Shown one piece after another: positions 1 to 10,600 of a DNA stretch of 64,000 nucleotides. A model generated the notes under the pieces. That model was not told where the DNA came from. It was given only the letters and a program-made list of their open reading frames with translations, and made no database searches. Numbering within the stretch: position 1 is the stretch's first letter; every line of letters begins with the position of its first letter. The translations under genes and the position numbers were made by a program. The stretch is from the NCBI GenBank assembly GCA_023079485.1, contig CM041084.1:15156609-15220608 (forward strand). The letters are read 5' to 3'. Source of the stretch: Archilochus colubris (taxonomy: Eukaryota > Chordata > Aves > Apodiformes > Trochilidae).

Positions 1-775
1 ATGTGAAATTAGTAAAAGCTATTTTTTTTCCCTTCTGGGAGAAACTGGTTACACAATTACTGGGGTAAAATTGATAAATATGAAGAAATCCAGCATACTA
101 TGAGGGAGGCTACATTTTCCAAATTCAGCAAGGAGTTTTATCTTATCTCAATGTTCACACACATGCCTCAATATTATCTGAAAGATTAACTATTGCAGTT
201 CAAGAATTTTTACACTTTCACAGCAGAAAAAGCAAATCAGCTATTATTTCAACTGACCTAAGACACTTTTGAACTTTTAACTCAGAGATGTATTTTGGCA
301 GAAACTATTTAAATAAATCTTCACTGAGAAACAATTTGCCTTTACTTGGAAACCCCCACCCAAACAGATGCAGGATATAGAGGAAAAAAGTTAGACTTGC
401 TTTAACAGGTTATATTAAAAAAATAAAGCAGCAGATTTAGAACCATAACTGCTTCAATTCCTAGTTTATGTAAATATCTTAGAGTATCAGTTATTCTACT
501 TCCACTGCAGGAAAGGCCTAAATTTAGCACTAGTTCTATAAATATAAAGTGAAACCAAGGACACATCCAATCACAGAAATAGATACTCACTTTCCTGCAT
601 TAGAAGTACACTATGATTCAACAAACTCAGTCAATCCAGCTCAGACATCCAAAGCCACTACATACATTCTTCAAGGGTAGTAAATACAGCCTGATAAATA
701 CTGTAGACACTGCTGCAGCAGGTGATTAAGGTAAAGGAACCTACTGTATAAAGAAAAAATTAAAATCATGCTTAC
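1..775 (-). other. SVIL: SVIL intron (partial), downstream of the 682-nt exon
   Basis: This is the start of the intron that follows the 682-nt coding exon. On the minus strand the donor reads CAAAG|gtaagc, with the exon's last base at 776. The intron runs off the left edge of the window. No segment here resembles the supervillin residues expected next, and open frames in it are short and have no exon borders. A cryptic donor-like GGAAA|gtgagt sits near 589 on the minus strand but has no convincing acceptor partner. Confidence 0.8.
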
Positions 776-1457
776 CTTTGTCTGATGTTACTGTGCAAGG
801 GCTGGTCATTCTGCAAATGGATTGGTGAGGCTGCCCGCTTTGGTGAAGAAAGGGACTCTCTGGGGGTTTGCTTTGGTGATATTGGCACTTCATTATAGGA
901 GGAAGATTCTCGTCCAGAAAGTGAAAGGGAGACAGAACTATCCAAGGTTGCTGAAAGGTCAGAAGCCTGTCTAATGGCACTGTCATCATCTGCTTTCCTA
1001 TCAGTCTTTTCATTTGAGAGGTCTTTATCTGGAACACCATCTTTTTCATGGCTGGAGTACTCTCTGGATTCAGAAATCACACTCTTTGACTCCTTTGCCT
1101 CAGTCCTGGACAAATACAAGGAGCCACAGTCCTTGTTTTCATCATCTTGCCTTTCACTCTTCATTCCCTTTCTTTCCACACTGTTGGGATCTTTCCTTGC
1201 CCGTGTGTATCTGGATGAGTAGTCAGAATCCAAATCAGAATCAAGAGACAATCCATATTTCTCTGCCAGCTGGCGTCGCCTCTCTGCCTTGTACCTTGCT
1301 ATTCTTTCTGCTTTTGACTCTAGTTCCTGGACATCCATGTTTCCTGTACTGTACAAAGGCTCTGTATTACCTCCTGTGATTTCTGCTCGGTATCTGGATG
1401 ATCTGGGTTGTTTTTCTACAGAAGAATCTGAAGTTTCCTCCTCTTCATTTGATCTTC
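776..1457 (-). CDS. SVIL: Supervillin coding exon, residues 54 (part) to 280
   Basis: This is the second large coding block of supervillin, a peripheral membrane protein of the villin/gelsolin superfamily that links F-actin and myosin II to the plasma membrane. The 682-nt exon is bounded on the minus strand by acceptor ctgacag|GAAG and donor CAAAG|gtaagc. It enters in phase 1 (a split Gly codon) and leaves in phase 2. It encodes GRSNEEEETSDSS at its start, then the family-diagnostic basic/helical stretch ERIARYKAERRRQLAEKYG at residues 104-122. A long Ser/Asp/Glu/Lys-rich, probably disordered tail follows. Four Ser/Thr-Pro sites cluster at 247-265, possible proline-directed phosphorylation sites. 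In mammals the N-terminal part of supervillin binds myosin II and the adjoining part binds actin; assigning those roles here is by homology. The open frame continues past the acceptor, but those extra codons are intron. I identify the gene from memory of human supervillin, and similarity is strong. Confidence 0.97.
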
Positions 1458-1848
1458 CTGTCAGAAGCACAACACATATGAGCAAGTCCACCCCAAAACC
1501 CTAAGTACCCTACCTACCATTCACACTGAGAGAACTAAAAGCTTCCCATTTCCTTACAAATTAAAGTGACTGCACAGACACATTACATCTTTACATTCAC
1601 GTTTCCACATAACAAATAATTAAGAAATGTGCATTAGTCATAATTCTTTAAGAGTTTCATATCAAATTCCTGTTGCATTAAAACAGCATAACTAATCAAA
1701 TAAGGCAATTGGGGAATTAAAAGGCAAGCTTAAAAAAACCCTCACCACAGTTTTTCTATAAAACTCTTCTCCACGTACTGCACAAATGACAGGGCAGTAA
1801 ATACAAAGTAATCCAGTAATGGAAGATTAACTGATATATGCTACTTAC
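1458..1848 (-). other. SVIL: SVIL intron between 152-nt and 682-nt exons
   Basis: A 391-nt phase-1 intron. On the minus strand it starts gtaagtag and ends ctgacag. It contains nothing recognisable beyond AT-rich sequence. Confidence 0.93.
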
Positions 1849-2000
1849 CTAGGTGGGGACTGTATGGATCAGTTGCACGCATGTATCTTGGTGTATCTTC
1901 CTCTAGTAAACGGTGCGTGACTGATCCTGGACAGTTCTGTAGAAGCATAGGTTGTGCATCATTTTCAATTCCCTCTAAGCGTCTAGCTATTCTCTCTTTT
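1849..2000 (-). CDS. SVIL: Supervillin coding exon, residues 4 to 54 (part)
   Basis: This 152-nt exon encodes residues 4-53 plus the first base of Gly54. It opens with [14 protein letters not shown] and contains [15 protein letters not shown], both characteristic of the supervillin N-terminus. On the minus strand the acceptor is tttttcag|AAAAGAG and the donor is CCTAG|gtaagt. It enters in phase 2, completing the AGA (Arg3) codon begun in the previous exon, and exits in phase 1. The basic ERIARR motif near residue 5 is echoed by ERIARYK at residue 104 in the next exon. In mammalian supervillin this region lies within the myosin-II-binding segment; function here is inferred by homology. The open frame to 2080 is intronic read-through upstream of the acceptor. 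Confidence 0.96.
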
Positions 2001-2119
2001 CTGAAAAAGATGTGGAAAATGTCAAGCCAGGCATTTTGAAGATCTGAGGGGAGAGTTTCTAAGAGGAGGTAACAAAACAAGCTATGTGTTTTGTTGTGCC
2101 AAAGACACTATGTTTTTAC
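2001..2119 (-). other. SVIL: Short SVIL intron (119 nt)
   Basis: A very short phase-2 intron between the start-codon exon and the 152-nt exon. It runs from gtaaaaac to tttttcag on the minus strand. Confidence 0.92.
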
Positions 2120-2171
2120 CTTTTCATTTCCAAAATATCTTGGTTGTTTGGTTCAAACAGTTTTCTTAATT
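2120..2171 (-). CDS. SVIL: SVIL start-codon exon (5' UTR plus Met-Lys-Arg)
   Basis: A 52-nt exon whose last 8 nt (2127-2120) are ATGAAAAG, giving Met-Lys and the first two bases of Arg3, followed by donor gtaaaaac. The acceptor is gtctcagtttcag|AATTAAG. Joined to the next exon it reads [10 protein letters not shown], the known start of supervillin, which fixes the start codon. The ATG has G at -3 and A at +4, an acceptable but not ideal initiation context. Oddly, the 44 nt upstream of the ATG are also open in the same frame (reading LRKLFEPNNQDILE before the Met) and join in phase to the 85-nt exon at 7529-7613. An N-terminally longer protein is therefore possible if an upstream start exists. 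A second AG 6 nt upstream (ctcag) is an alternative acceptor. Confidence 0.92.
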
Positions 2172-4888
2172 CTGAAACTGAGACAACAAAAGATTATACA
2201 GCTTGTTAGCACTAAGTTTCAGAAACTCACAGAAGCTTACTAAAAGGCTTTAAAGTAAGAAAGAAGATAGTCAAATTTGAGAGGTTTGAAATAGCTTTTC
2301 TTAGGGAACAAGCATGTTCCTTATTATCCTAGTTAAGCTTGCATTGTCAGAAGTGCATTTGGCAGCATACAGGTGTGAACTCTCCAGGTAGTTAGCACAG
2401 GCTAAGCTAGAATCTGCTGTAGTAAGTAATTTTCAATATCTAGAAAAAACTGGGCAAGTTGTATTTTGATTGGCTGAGGCAAAGCTGACATGCTATAGTA
2501 GCCTGTTTCAAAACCAGGTAGTATGGAATTACTGCTTACCTTGTCACACTAAGGTTGGAAACTAAGTTTAAAGAGAAACAGTGCCTTGTATTCTTTAGTT
2601 TCTTCCTCCCTTTTACATTATTAAGCAAATCCCAAGAATCCAAGTGAGTCATGGCTGGAATGAAAATTATTGTGATATTCCTGCATGGTTAATCACTTTC
2701 TACGTTGCTAATTTTCCCTTATTATTTTAATTGGGATAACTTTCCTTCTCTTCCCCTGAACTATTTGGTGGTGCTACAGGCTAGCAGACAGCTGTCCCAG
2801 CTCACAAAATGGTAGTGAGCGAACAGGAAGCCTGATAGATGAAGTAATCCCTATATATAATATATATACATATGTGCACAGTTATCAATGATGTTTTCTA
2901 ACCACACTGGAGCAGTGAGTACTACATAAACAAGTGTGGTGTGACTTCTTGCTATCCAGGCTGCCAAAGGATGCAGTGGGCTGGGGGGTGGAGCACGGGT
3001 AGAGCCTCACACCCCCTCACACACACACTGCCCACCCTCCCTCCCACAGCATTGCCTTGGCAAAGATGTGGTGCTAAAAACTGCATGTGCCTTTCTGATG
3101 CAATGCACCTCTGGGGTTCTGATCTTGTTGGCCCAGGGATCAAAAACTAAAGCAAGCTAAAGGCTACAGCTTGCTAATTCAGTCCTAGATTGCCATCAGA
3201 AATGCCTGATGAGTCAGGAGTGTCTTAGCAGACACTGTTCCACACAACTGCAGAAATAAGTCTGTGAGCTTTTTCCCCTACCAGATTTCATCACTCTACT
3301 TACAAGATAAACATTATTGAAACACCGCCTTTTTGAAGGTCAGACACTCCTCTCCCTTTCCTCTCCTGCAAAAACTTACGTGCGTAGTAAGGTTGGGGTT
3401 TTAGCTTAGCTGACACGTACAGGAAGTTTGCTGTAGTCAACATCAGTGCTCATACCTCCTAAATTCAGATTGATACCATTGACACTGGCTCTCATATATC
3501 AACCTTGTGCTGAAAGCCACCAGGACTCCAGGTAAAATGTCTTCAATCAGCAATAATTAATATATTCTGATCATGACTACTCAGAGTACCAACCGAACAA
3601 GGTATGGATGTAGGGTCTGAGGCTACAGAAAAGAATATATGGAGTAACAGGGTAAATAAACCCACTGGGCCAATCTGCAAAACAACACTTTTAGTCTGCA
3701 TTTTTATAGAAAGCAGACTCAAGCTATAGGCTTCAATTTCTCATGACAGATTAGCTTAGAGTGTAATCATGCCATGAAGAAATCTAATATGCACAGCTTT
3801 GATGAAAGTAGCAGTGCAGAGTAACTAGGTATGCAGCTACTTAACAGTGCTAGCCCAAGTGACACCTCTTCCAGGGCTGGTTTCAGCAGCTTCAGCAAAG
3901 GAGATTGAAGCCTACACTGTTGACCAAGCAGACAGTGCAAGATGGCCACTAAAGCAAGCTCCAGGCACAAGTGTCTGGAAATGGATGGGAACTAGACTCA
4001 GGTAATGCAAAATTGGCAACCTGAACCAACACCAAAGCAGAGTCCTTACATTAAATTTCTATAGACTTCTCTCAATGCACAAGCAGTTCCCTTGCTGCCC
4101 TGCATCCTTAAGCTGTGGAAGCAGTGGAACTGTATTTAACAGAGAACATATTCATACGAAACCAGCTGTCATCTCACATTAACACCAATGAAAATAATTT
4201 CTCATAGATACTTTGCTCTCATCTCTACCAAATCTACTTCTTTTTATGTTTGGTCCTTGGGCTATTAGAGTTCTTCTGTTCCGTCTGTTGGCCGTACATA
4301 CAAAAATGGTCAAAATAAATCCCATAACTGTTCTGTCATTTCGGACAGGTCAAGGGCCTTCACAGCTCACAGTTAATAAAATCACATTCCATGCACATCC
4401 TAATCATTTTTCTTCCCTAGTTATTGATTTACACAGTCTCTGAAACCATCATCAGGGAACAAGTCTTTCACACAGCTTACGTTGAGTTTTTAAGTACAGC
4501 TTCATATGCCAATCATGGGTTTTTTATTTGTTGGTTGGTTTTCCACCCCCCCAAAAAAGGAAATTTGACTATAATAGCCTGCGTACAAGAAATGTGGATC
4601 ATCTAAAGAACTCTCAGCAACATTAGCTCAGCACCCTCCTGCTATGTGTTAGCTGAAGTTCCAGAGATTCTACTACTGCTTTGCAGTCCTAAAAAGAGCA
4701 CTGGTCTCATGAAGCATCTCTCCAACACCTTCCCAAACAAGATGGGACAAAAATAGCATGGGACTACTCTATGCTGCCTTACACTTTTTCCACACTTGAG
4801 ATTCCAGACAGTAATTTCAGCTAGGTGGGCCAATATCTGCAAAGCTTTTTCATGAAAACAATTTCAGCAATATTCTTCTGGGAGGTGG

Positions 4889-4899
4889 AAAGAAAAAAA

Positions 4900-4932
<33 letters not shown>
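4889..4932 (+). repeat. A-rich low-complexity tract
   Basis: Three long A runs interrupted by single Gs. It is intronic. On the transcribed (minus) strand it is a T-rich tract. It encodes the Lys-rich stretch in a chance ORF. Confidence 0.95.
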
Positions 4933-5625
4933 GCAGGAAGTCTTCTTACCTCACTGATAAATTTTTGCTTCATAAAATATTTGATTTCTAAATGTGAAGG
5001 CCAGATTTCACTTCTAAGGACACTGGTTGGCCCTAGAAAAGCTTAGATGATTTGGTTTCTCTTTTTTAGTTTGAAATTTTAATACTTTGGTACCAATTTC
5101 CAATCTGTTCATGGGATGATCTTTCACATTACCATCAGAAACTACACCATTTCAAAGATAGACTGTCAGGAAATCTTAATTTTGGTAAAGTGTAGACCTC
5201 CTAAGTAGAATTTACCTTATATCAGCATTTAGCAAAAGCAGTCCTTTGTCTTGTCTCAGAATAAAAAACAAAAGGTACATTTGGAGTGCACCATATAAAC
5301 ATGTTCAAAAACTCCTTAAAGTGAAAGATTTCTTAAAGAAGTCAGAAATTCTTCAGAAAAATTTGTTACAGAAATACAAATAATGTTTTTCCTGAAAGCC
5401 CTCTGATAACGCCAAAGGGTGTGTGTGTGGATAAAGTTACAGACATATGAAAGCAGTTTTATTTTTAAAATACAGAACCTGTAAAAGTCTCCCAAAGGTC
5501 CCTGGCAGAGAATGAGCACATATATTTGTGAAGCCTGAATGGCCGTAGATCAAAAGTTTAACTGCCAGAGGCTTAATTTCATTTTGAGGAAATTTAAATG
5601 CAACAGGGAAGCCTACCAGCCTTAT

Positions 5626-6075
5626 TCACAGAATCACAAAGTTAGGGGTTGGAAGGAACCTCGAAAGATAGAGTCCAATCCCCCTGCCAGAGCAGGGTCA
5701 CACAGGAACACATCCAGGCAGGTTTTGAATGTCTCCAGAAAAGGAGACTCCACAACCCCCTGGGCAGCCTGTGAGTGCTCTGCCACCCTCACAGTAAAAA
5801 AATGTCTCCTCATGTTTATATGGAACCTCCTATTCCCAAGCTTATATCCATTGCCTCGTGTCCTATCATTGGTCATAAGTGAGAAGAGCCTGGCACCATC
5901 CTCTTGGCACTCACTCCTTACAGATTTATAAACATTAATGAGGTCACCCCTCATTCTCCTCTTCTCCAAGCTGCAGAGCCCCAGCTCCCTCAGCCTTTCC
6001 TCAGAAGGGAGATTTTCCACTCCCATCATCATCTGGGACTGTGCTGGACTCTTTCAAGCAGCTCTCTGTCCTTTC
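5626..6075 (-). mobile_element. CR1 LINE, 3' end fragment (5'-truncated)
   Basis: The plus strand begins with tcacagaatcaca and ggttggaaggaacc, the reverse complement of the 3' terminus of avian CR1 elements. It continues through the usual CR1 3' UTR text (ggagactccacaacccc, gaggtcacccctcattctcc). The element therefore lies on the minus strand, the same sense as SVIL. It keeps roughly the last 450 bases and is 5'-truncated, as most CR1 copies are. It encodes no functional protein. The right edge is approximate. Confidence 0.95.
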
Positions 6076-7528
6076 TCCTCCTTTCCTCACCTGGGAGGAT
6101 GATGGTCTACAAACAAGGATGGAGAAGCATTTATCTTCTGTTTATGCTAGCAAAGGAATACTCACATGTTCAGTGCTTCACAGCAGGCAGAAATGTGAGA
6201 CTTCAGCTAGATTCTCTGAATCTCAATTCAGTCTGTATCAATTAAAAATTAAAAATAATCCCTGGTTTTCCAACAGGTGAAAATCTGTATCAAAGTTGGG
6301 CCCTAGATGGGACAAATAACCTGGATTTTCCATAAATGTTTAACCTTAAGTAGTCCTCTCAGAATGTAACCACCAGCTCCCACTACTAACTTTTCTGAAG
6401 TCTTGTACACACTAAATCTGATGTCTTACAAGAATAATTTCTTAGGAAACAGAGACATCTTGGAATAGAAATTAGTGCACTGAGAAGCAACTTACAGAAA
6501 AGGTTCCTCAAGTGAAGGCTCTCAAATAACTGGTTGGCTAGCATGATTATAGGGCTAAGTATTTGGAATTACAAGGGGCTATGTATTCTTAGCTACTAGT
6601 TGACTACTGTAGTCTGTATTGTATAAATGCATATCACTCTGCTCCATCATTGTGTCAATGAAGTATCTTTCTGAACGCCTGTAATGATTATACTATAAAA
6701 GTAAGCACATCACTTAAAAGTTGCTCAAATTTTATGCTGGAAGAAGGCCTCCTTTCTAAAGGAGCTCTTCAACAAATGATATCAAAAGAACGAGCCAGCT
6801 CCTTTATGTTGGGATTTGTTCATCTAGCCTCGCAAAAAGTAAAAATCCCATCAGAACACACACATACTGTTAACCAAAGTTCTGAGATCCACAACATCCT
6901 GAGTGAAGGGAACATCTTTATGCCAGTTACACATGGTTTTTCAGGTCAAGAACTATTTCCAAACAGATGGTGATTTCCTCTAAATAATGCAAGCTAATTC
7001 TCCCCTCAGATAGAACTACTGTTTTCTTCATAAGTTATTCAGACTAACAGGGAAATTTTAAAAAAATATATTAATCCCAAAACCCATAGATAGTGCTGGT
7101 CCTTTTGCATGCAAGACTAAAATTCAGTGTGTAGTCAGCTGGTCACACAAGTATAGTAATTGTACACCAAAGGGGACTGGAAAGAGCTATGAATACAATA
7201 CAAGCCAAGTTAATACCTTTGAATTTAGTATTAATAAAACTGTACAAAGAAACCTCTCTGCATTTTTTAACTTCAACTACTTTTATATCTATTGAAAACT
7301 AGGTAAACAAAGCTGACCTTCATGAGGCAGGGATGTAGCAAGGCATTTTAAAACAGTATGGTTGTTCATCCCCTGATCCATCCTCTATGCATACATTGCA
7401 GAGTAAAGAAAAATCATGTACAAAACATCTATGCCTAAGTGATTCTAACTGTGCCTTGCACTTGTATAAACTGAATTTACATGCTGTCCAATTATTACTT
7501 ATGTGCATAATGTGTCTTCCTTACTTAC

Positions 7529-7613
7529 CTTTTGGTAGTACTGCTAAGAGGTTGGCATCAATATCCTTTGTGCTGTTTGCAAGTTCTTCTTTATCTTCAA
7601 ATGAAAACTCCTT
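7529..7613 (-). other. SVIL: SVIL 5' exon, 85 nt, open in the SVIL frame
   Basis: On the minus strand this is bounded by acceptor gctttcag|AAGG and a near-perfect donor CAAAAG|gtaagtaa. It reads KEFSFEDKEELANST in phase 0 with no stop across 28 codons. Its final G joins the next exon (AATTAAG) to give GAA, continuing directly into LRKLFEPNN and then the SVIL methionine. No in-frame ATG is present. In another frame it contains a 4-codon uORF (ATG at 7557-7555, then Pro-Thr-Ser-stop) with a weak context (T at -3). A tandem acceptor 7 nt upstream (ctttcagctttcag) could lengthen the exon to 92 nt and shift frame. The default reading is a 5' UTR exon of SVIL; coding in an alternative isoform is the competing idea. 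Confidence 0.82.
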
Positions 7614-10600
7614 CTGAAAGCTGAAAGCAACATCTGGTTTATAAAACTGTAGATGTTTCTGCTATAAATCAAATAAAGACAAGATGTAACTGATTTACTG
7701 CAAGATAGTAAGGGGTACACCAAAGAAAATATTTTCCATTAAAATAAGAAATACCCCCAAGAAACTCACAAAGCCAGACCTAACATAATTTGAAACTTGT
7801 TTGGAATTGTGCCACATTTTTGCATTATATTATTGACCAAAGTTTGCTTTCAAAATTCTCTGCTTGCAATCACATTTGAAATAATCTACATTGAATAATT
7901 CTTCACAAATATTGGAACATCACATATGTCCTGTATGTACAAACCATGTAGAAGCCTTCTGCACCATTGCCCTATTGTTACTGTGCCAATCTCCAGATCT
8001 TGTAAGTTTTATGATACACTAATATGAGAAGCAGATCATTTAGTTTCATACCTTGTCTTTTCAAAATAGTAAAAAAATACCCATTTAATCAAAGACAAAC
8101 TATTGATTTAAATATGTTAAGTAAATATACAAATCTCAGCTGCAAAATGTAGGTGTCATAATAGTCTAAAGTAGATATTGTCTACAGAGACATTTTGGAG
8201 GAAGTGTTCTTCCTTACAGGTAACCAAAGTGAGATTTACAGATGCTGTACTCTACCTTTTTGGCTTCTAAACTATCCCACCCAGGCATAAGAAAAATTAT
8301 GCTACTCTTAAAACCTTTAGTAAACTGTATAAATAGATGTAATAAATACAAATTCCCACAGTGTTCCTGGGATCTTTGTTTTGCTATGGTATTGATGTGC
8401 CATACGATTTACTGTCACCCTGATAACAGACTGCACAGCCTTATTGTTGGACTATCCTTCCTTAGGACAGTTTTTAAATGGCTTTTAAAAGATTTGAATA
8501 CCCTTTCATCATGGGTAATTGGTTAACAAAGAAAAAATAGTAAAAAACAATTTCTGTACTCATTATCCCAGAAGAACATTTCTTATCGAAGAGTCTTAAC
8601 ATATAACACCTGACAACATTAACACTAAAAAATATTTGCTTCTTTATTGTTCATAAGTAATATGCCTTTGTAAGAAAGCATCAAGGAGAGAATAAAACAT
8701 TAGAAATGACAATAAGGAAACTGGGCTGTGTAGGCACCATGCCTCCTCCTGCAAAGTGTCTCTAACAACTGCACTTATAAAAATTATTCCAGGTACTGCC
8801 AAGAAGAGCTATGTTAGCCACTACAGAAAACAGCAAATAGAAGATGAAGACCTGCAATAGCTGTCCATTACAGGGAACAGCATATCTTTACACAGTAGAA
8901 ACACTTTTATGGAACTAAACAAAGAAACAAAATAAAATTAAAAAGGATACAGAAGCCACAAGCAACTTGATGCATGTTTCATCTGAGCCTGGGCAGAAAC
9001 TCAGTTAACCTCACGTTTCTATATGCCTAACCCACACTGCCAACACTCCTGATTCTTATTAGCTTCATAATATGTTCCTTCCTTCCTAGGTACACAGCTT
9101 CTGGAGAACCCTAAGTTGGAGACACTTCTGGTTTTCATTTGAAAGGAGTTTCTACTCCTTACAGCTGAGCATGAGTTTGAAAAGCATGATTAACATTGGC
9201 CTAATGCCATAAATCAAACCCAATGGTTATTTTTTCCAGTCAATTTGATTACTTTAGACTTGTCTCAAAAGTGCTGAGGGACCCAGCACATGACTTCTGA
9301 ATACCTGAGCTTTACTTAGCAGCTTCTCTGATTGCCTCCACAATGCTTATGATTAAGTGCAGCACCTTAAGTTTCCATAAACACGAGACTGTAAATAGAA
9401 GCATTCACTTCTACAGCAAAAACCTTGTTTAAATTATTGTGCACTAAGATCCACAACTATGCCTCAGTGCTACACAGATTTCCAAGGGTAAAATCATACA
9501 GAATCAAGACTGGCACTAGTCTGCTGGCTTTAAAAATAATTGTATTCTTGGAATGTTTGTGGATCATAAACAAACTTTTGAATACTGTGAACTAGTTAAG
9601 GTAACTCCTGCCCCTTACTCCAAACTCCAGTGAATTCCAGGGACTTTGAGACCAAAGACCCTCTAAAGCCAATCTAAACATCTTTCACCAGGATTCCATC
9701 CATTTGTTCTTGAACCAGTGTTAGTGATTACTTACTTTTAACAGAAGTTTTCCACATCTATTCACTTTCCTCAAGACAGGCTCTCAATTGTATTAATTAT
9801 CTGTAAAAATGTTGCCTGTTTCATTAAGTCTTTTTTTTTATATGGTAACCAGAACATGACAGTCTTAATTCCAGACCTGAGACTTCTCAGTGTCTTACAA
9901 AAATATAAATTTTGATAGAGAAAGCATTATGATAAGACCAGCCAGATGAATGCCAGAATCTACAACACATTTGCCTTTTTATATCTACACAATATTTATT
10001 TCTCAATCCTGCATGCCAAGGCTTTGCTTTTATCAATTGCAAGTGACAGAAAAATTTATCAACCCCCAATGCACAACTGTGCACTTAGTATTATTACATT
10101 ACATCCATTTTCTATTAATCCTCAAGGTCATCCAATTCTTCCTGTATGTGAGCTCCCTCCTCCTTTGCAGTGAGGGTGGCTTCCAAACTTTACTCACTGG
10201 CAGATTTCATTAAAATTATTTTAATAACCACAAACTTCTTAAGCTTAACCCTTGCTGGGCTTCATAGCATCACAGGTTGTCTGCTTTGTGAAAGTCTCTT
10301 CAGAGTTTCCCTTATGTCCTCATTTTCCAGTTCCCTGCACACAGTCAGCTTTTACTTACTTGCTTAATGTTAAATTATTATTTTCATACACAGCCTATTT
10401 TATCCACAATGGCGTTTTTCCTCTTGTGAGGCATTTTTACTTTCTCATGCAAAGCTGCAAGTAGCATTGCTTGTTTTAAATATTTGCACGTTAGAAACAC
10501 AATATTTTAAACCTATGTATCAGTTACACTGAATTCTCTGTACAAGTTTAAGCAGAGAGAGCACTGCTCTGAAGCTGATAAAGTCAGGTCAAACAACTGT

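Larger units (their letters stand above)
2172..7528 (-). other. SVIL: SVIL 5' intron (5.36 kb) containing a CR1 fragment
   Basis: Intronic sequence between the 85-nt exon and the start-codon exon. It contains an A-rich tract at 4889-4932 and a CR1 3' fragment at about 5626-6075. Open frames here are short and lack exon borders. Segments around 2941-3150 are slightly GC-richer, but I see no gene in them. Confidence 0.8.

Noticed and set aside
578..600. Donor-like GGAAA|gtgagt in the last intron
   Set aside because: No convincing polypyrimidine tract and acceptor at a workable distance, and no supervillin-like codons.
974..1379. Plus-strand ORFs opposite the SVIL exon
   Set aside because: Antisense shadows of the coding exon, with no domain or splice support.
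772..1491. Stand-alone 239-codon ORF
   Set aside because: It is the SVIL 682-nt exon with intronic read-through at both ends. Splice sites at 776 and 1457 define the true coding part.
5539..6280. Overlapping ORFs on both strands
   Set aside because: They fall in or next to the CR1 3' UTR fragment and have no protein similarity.
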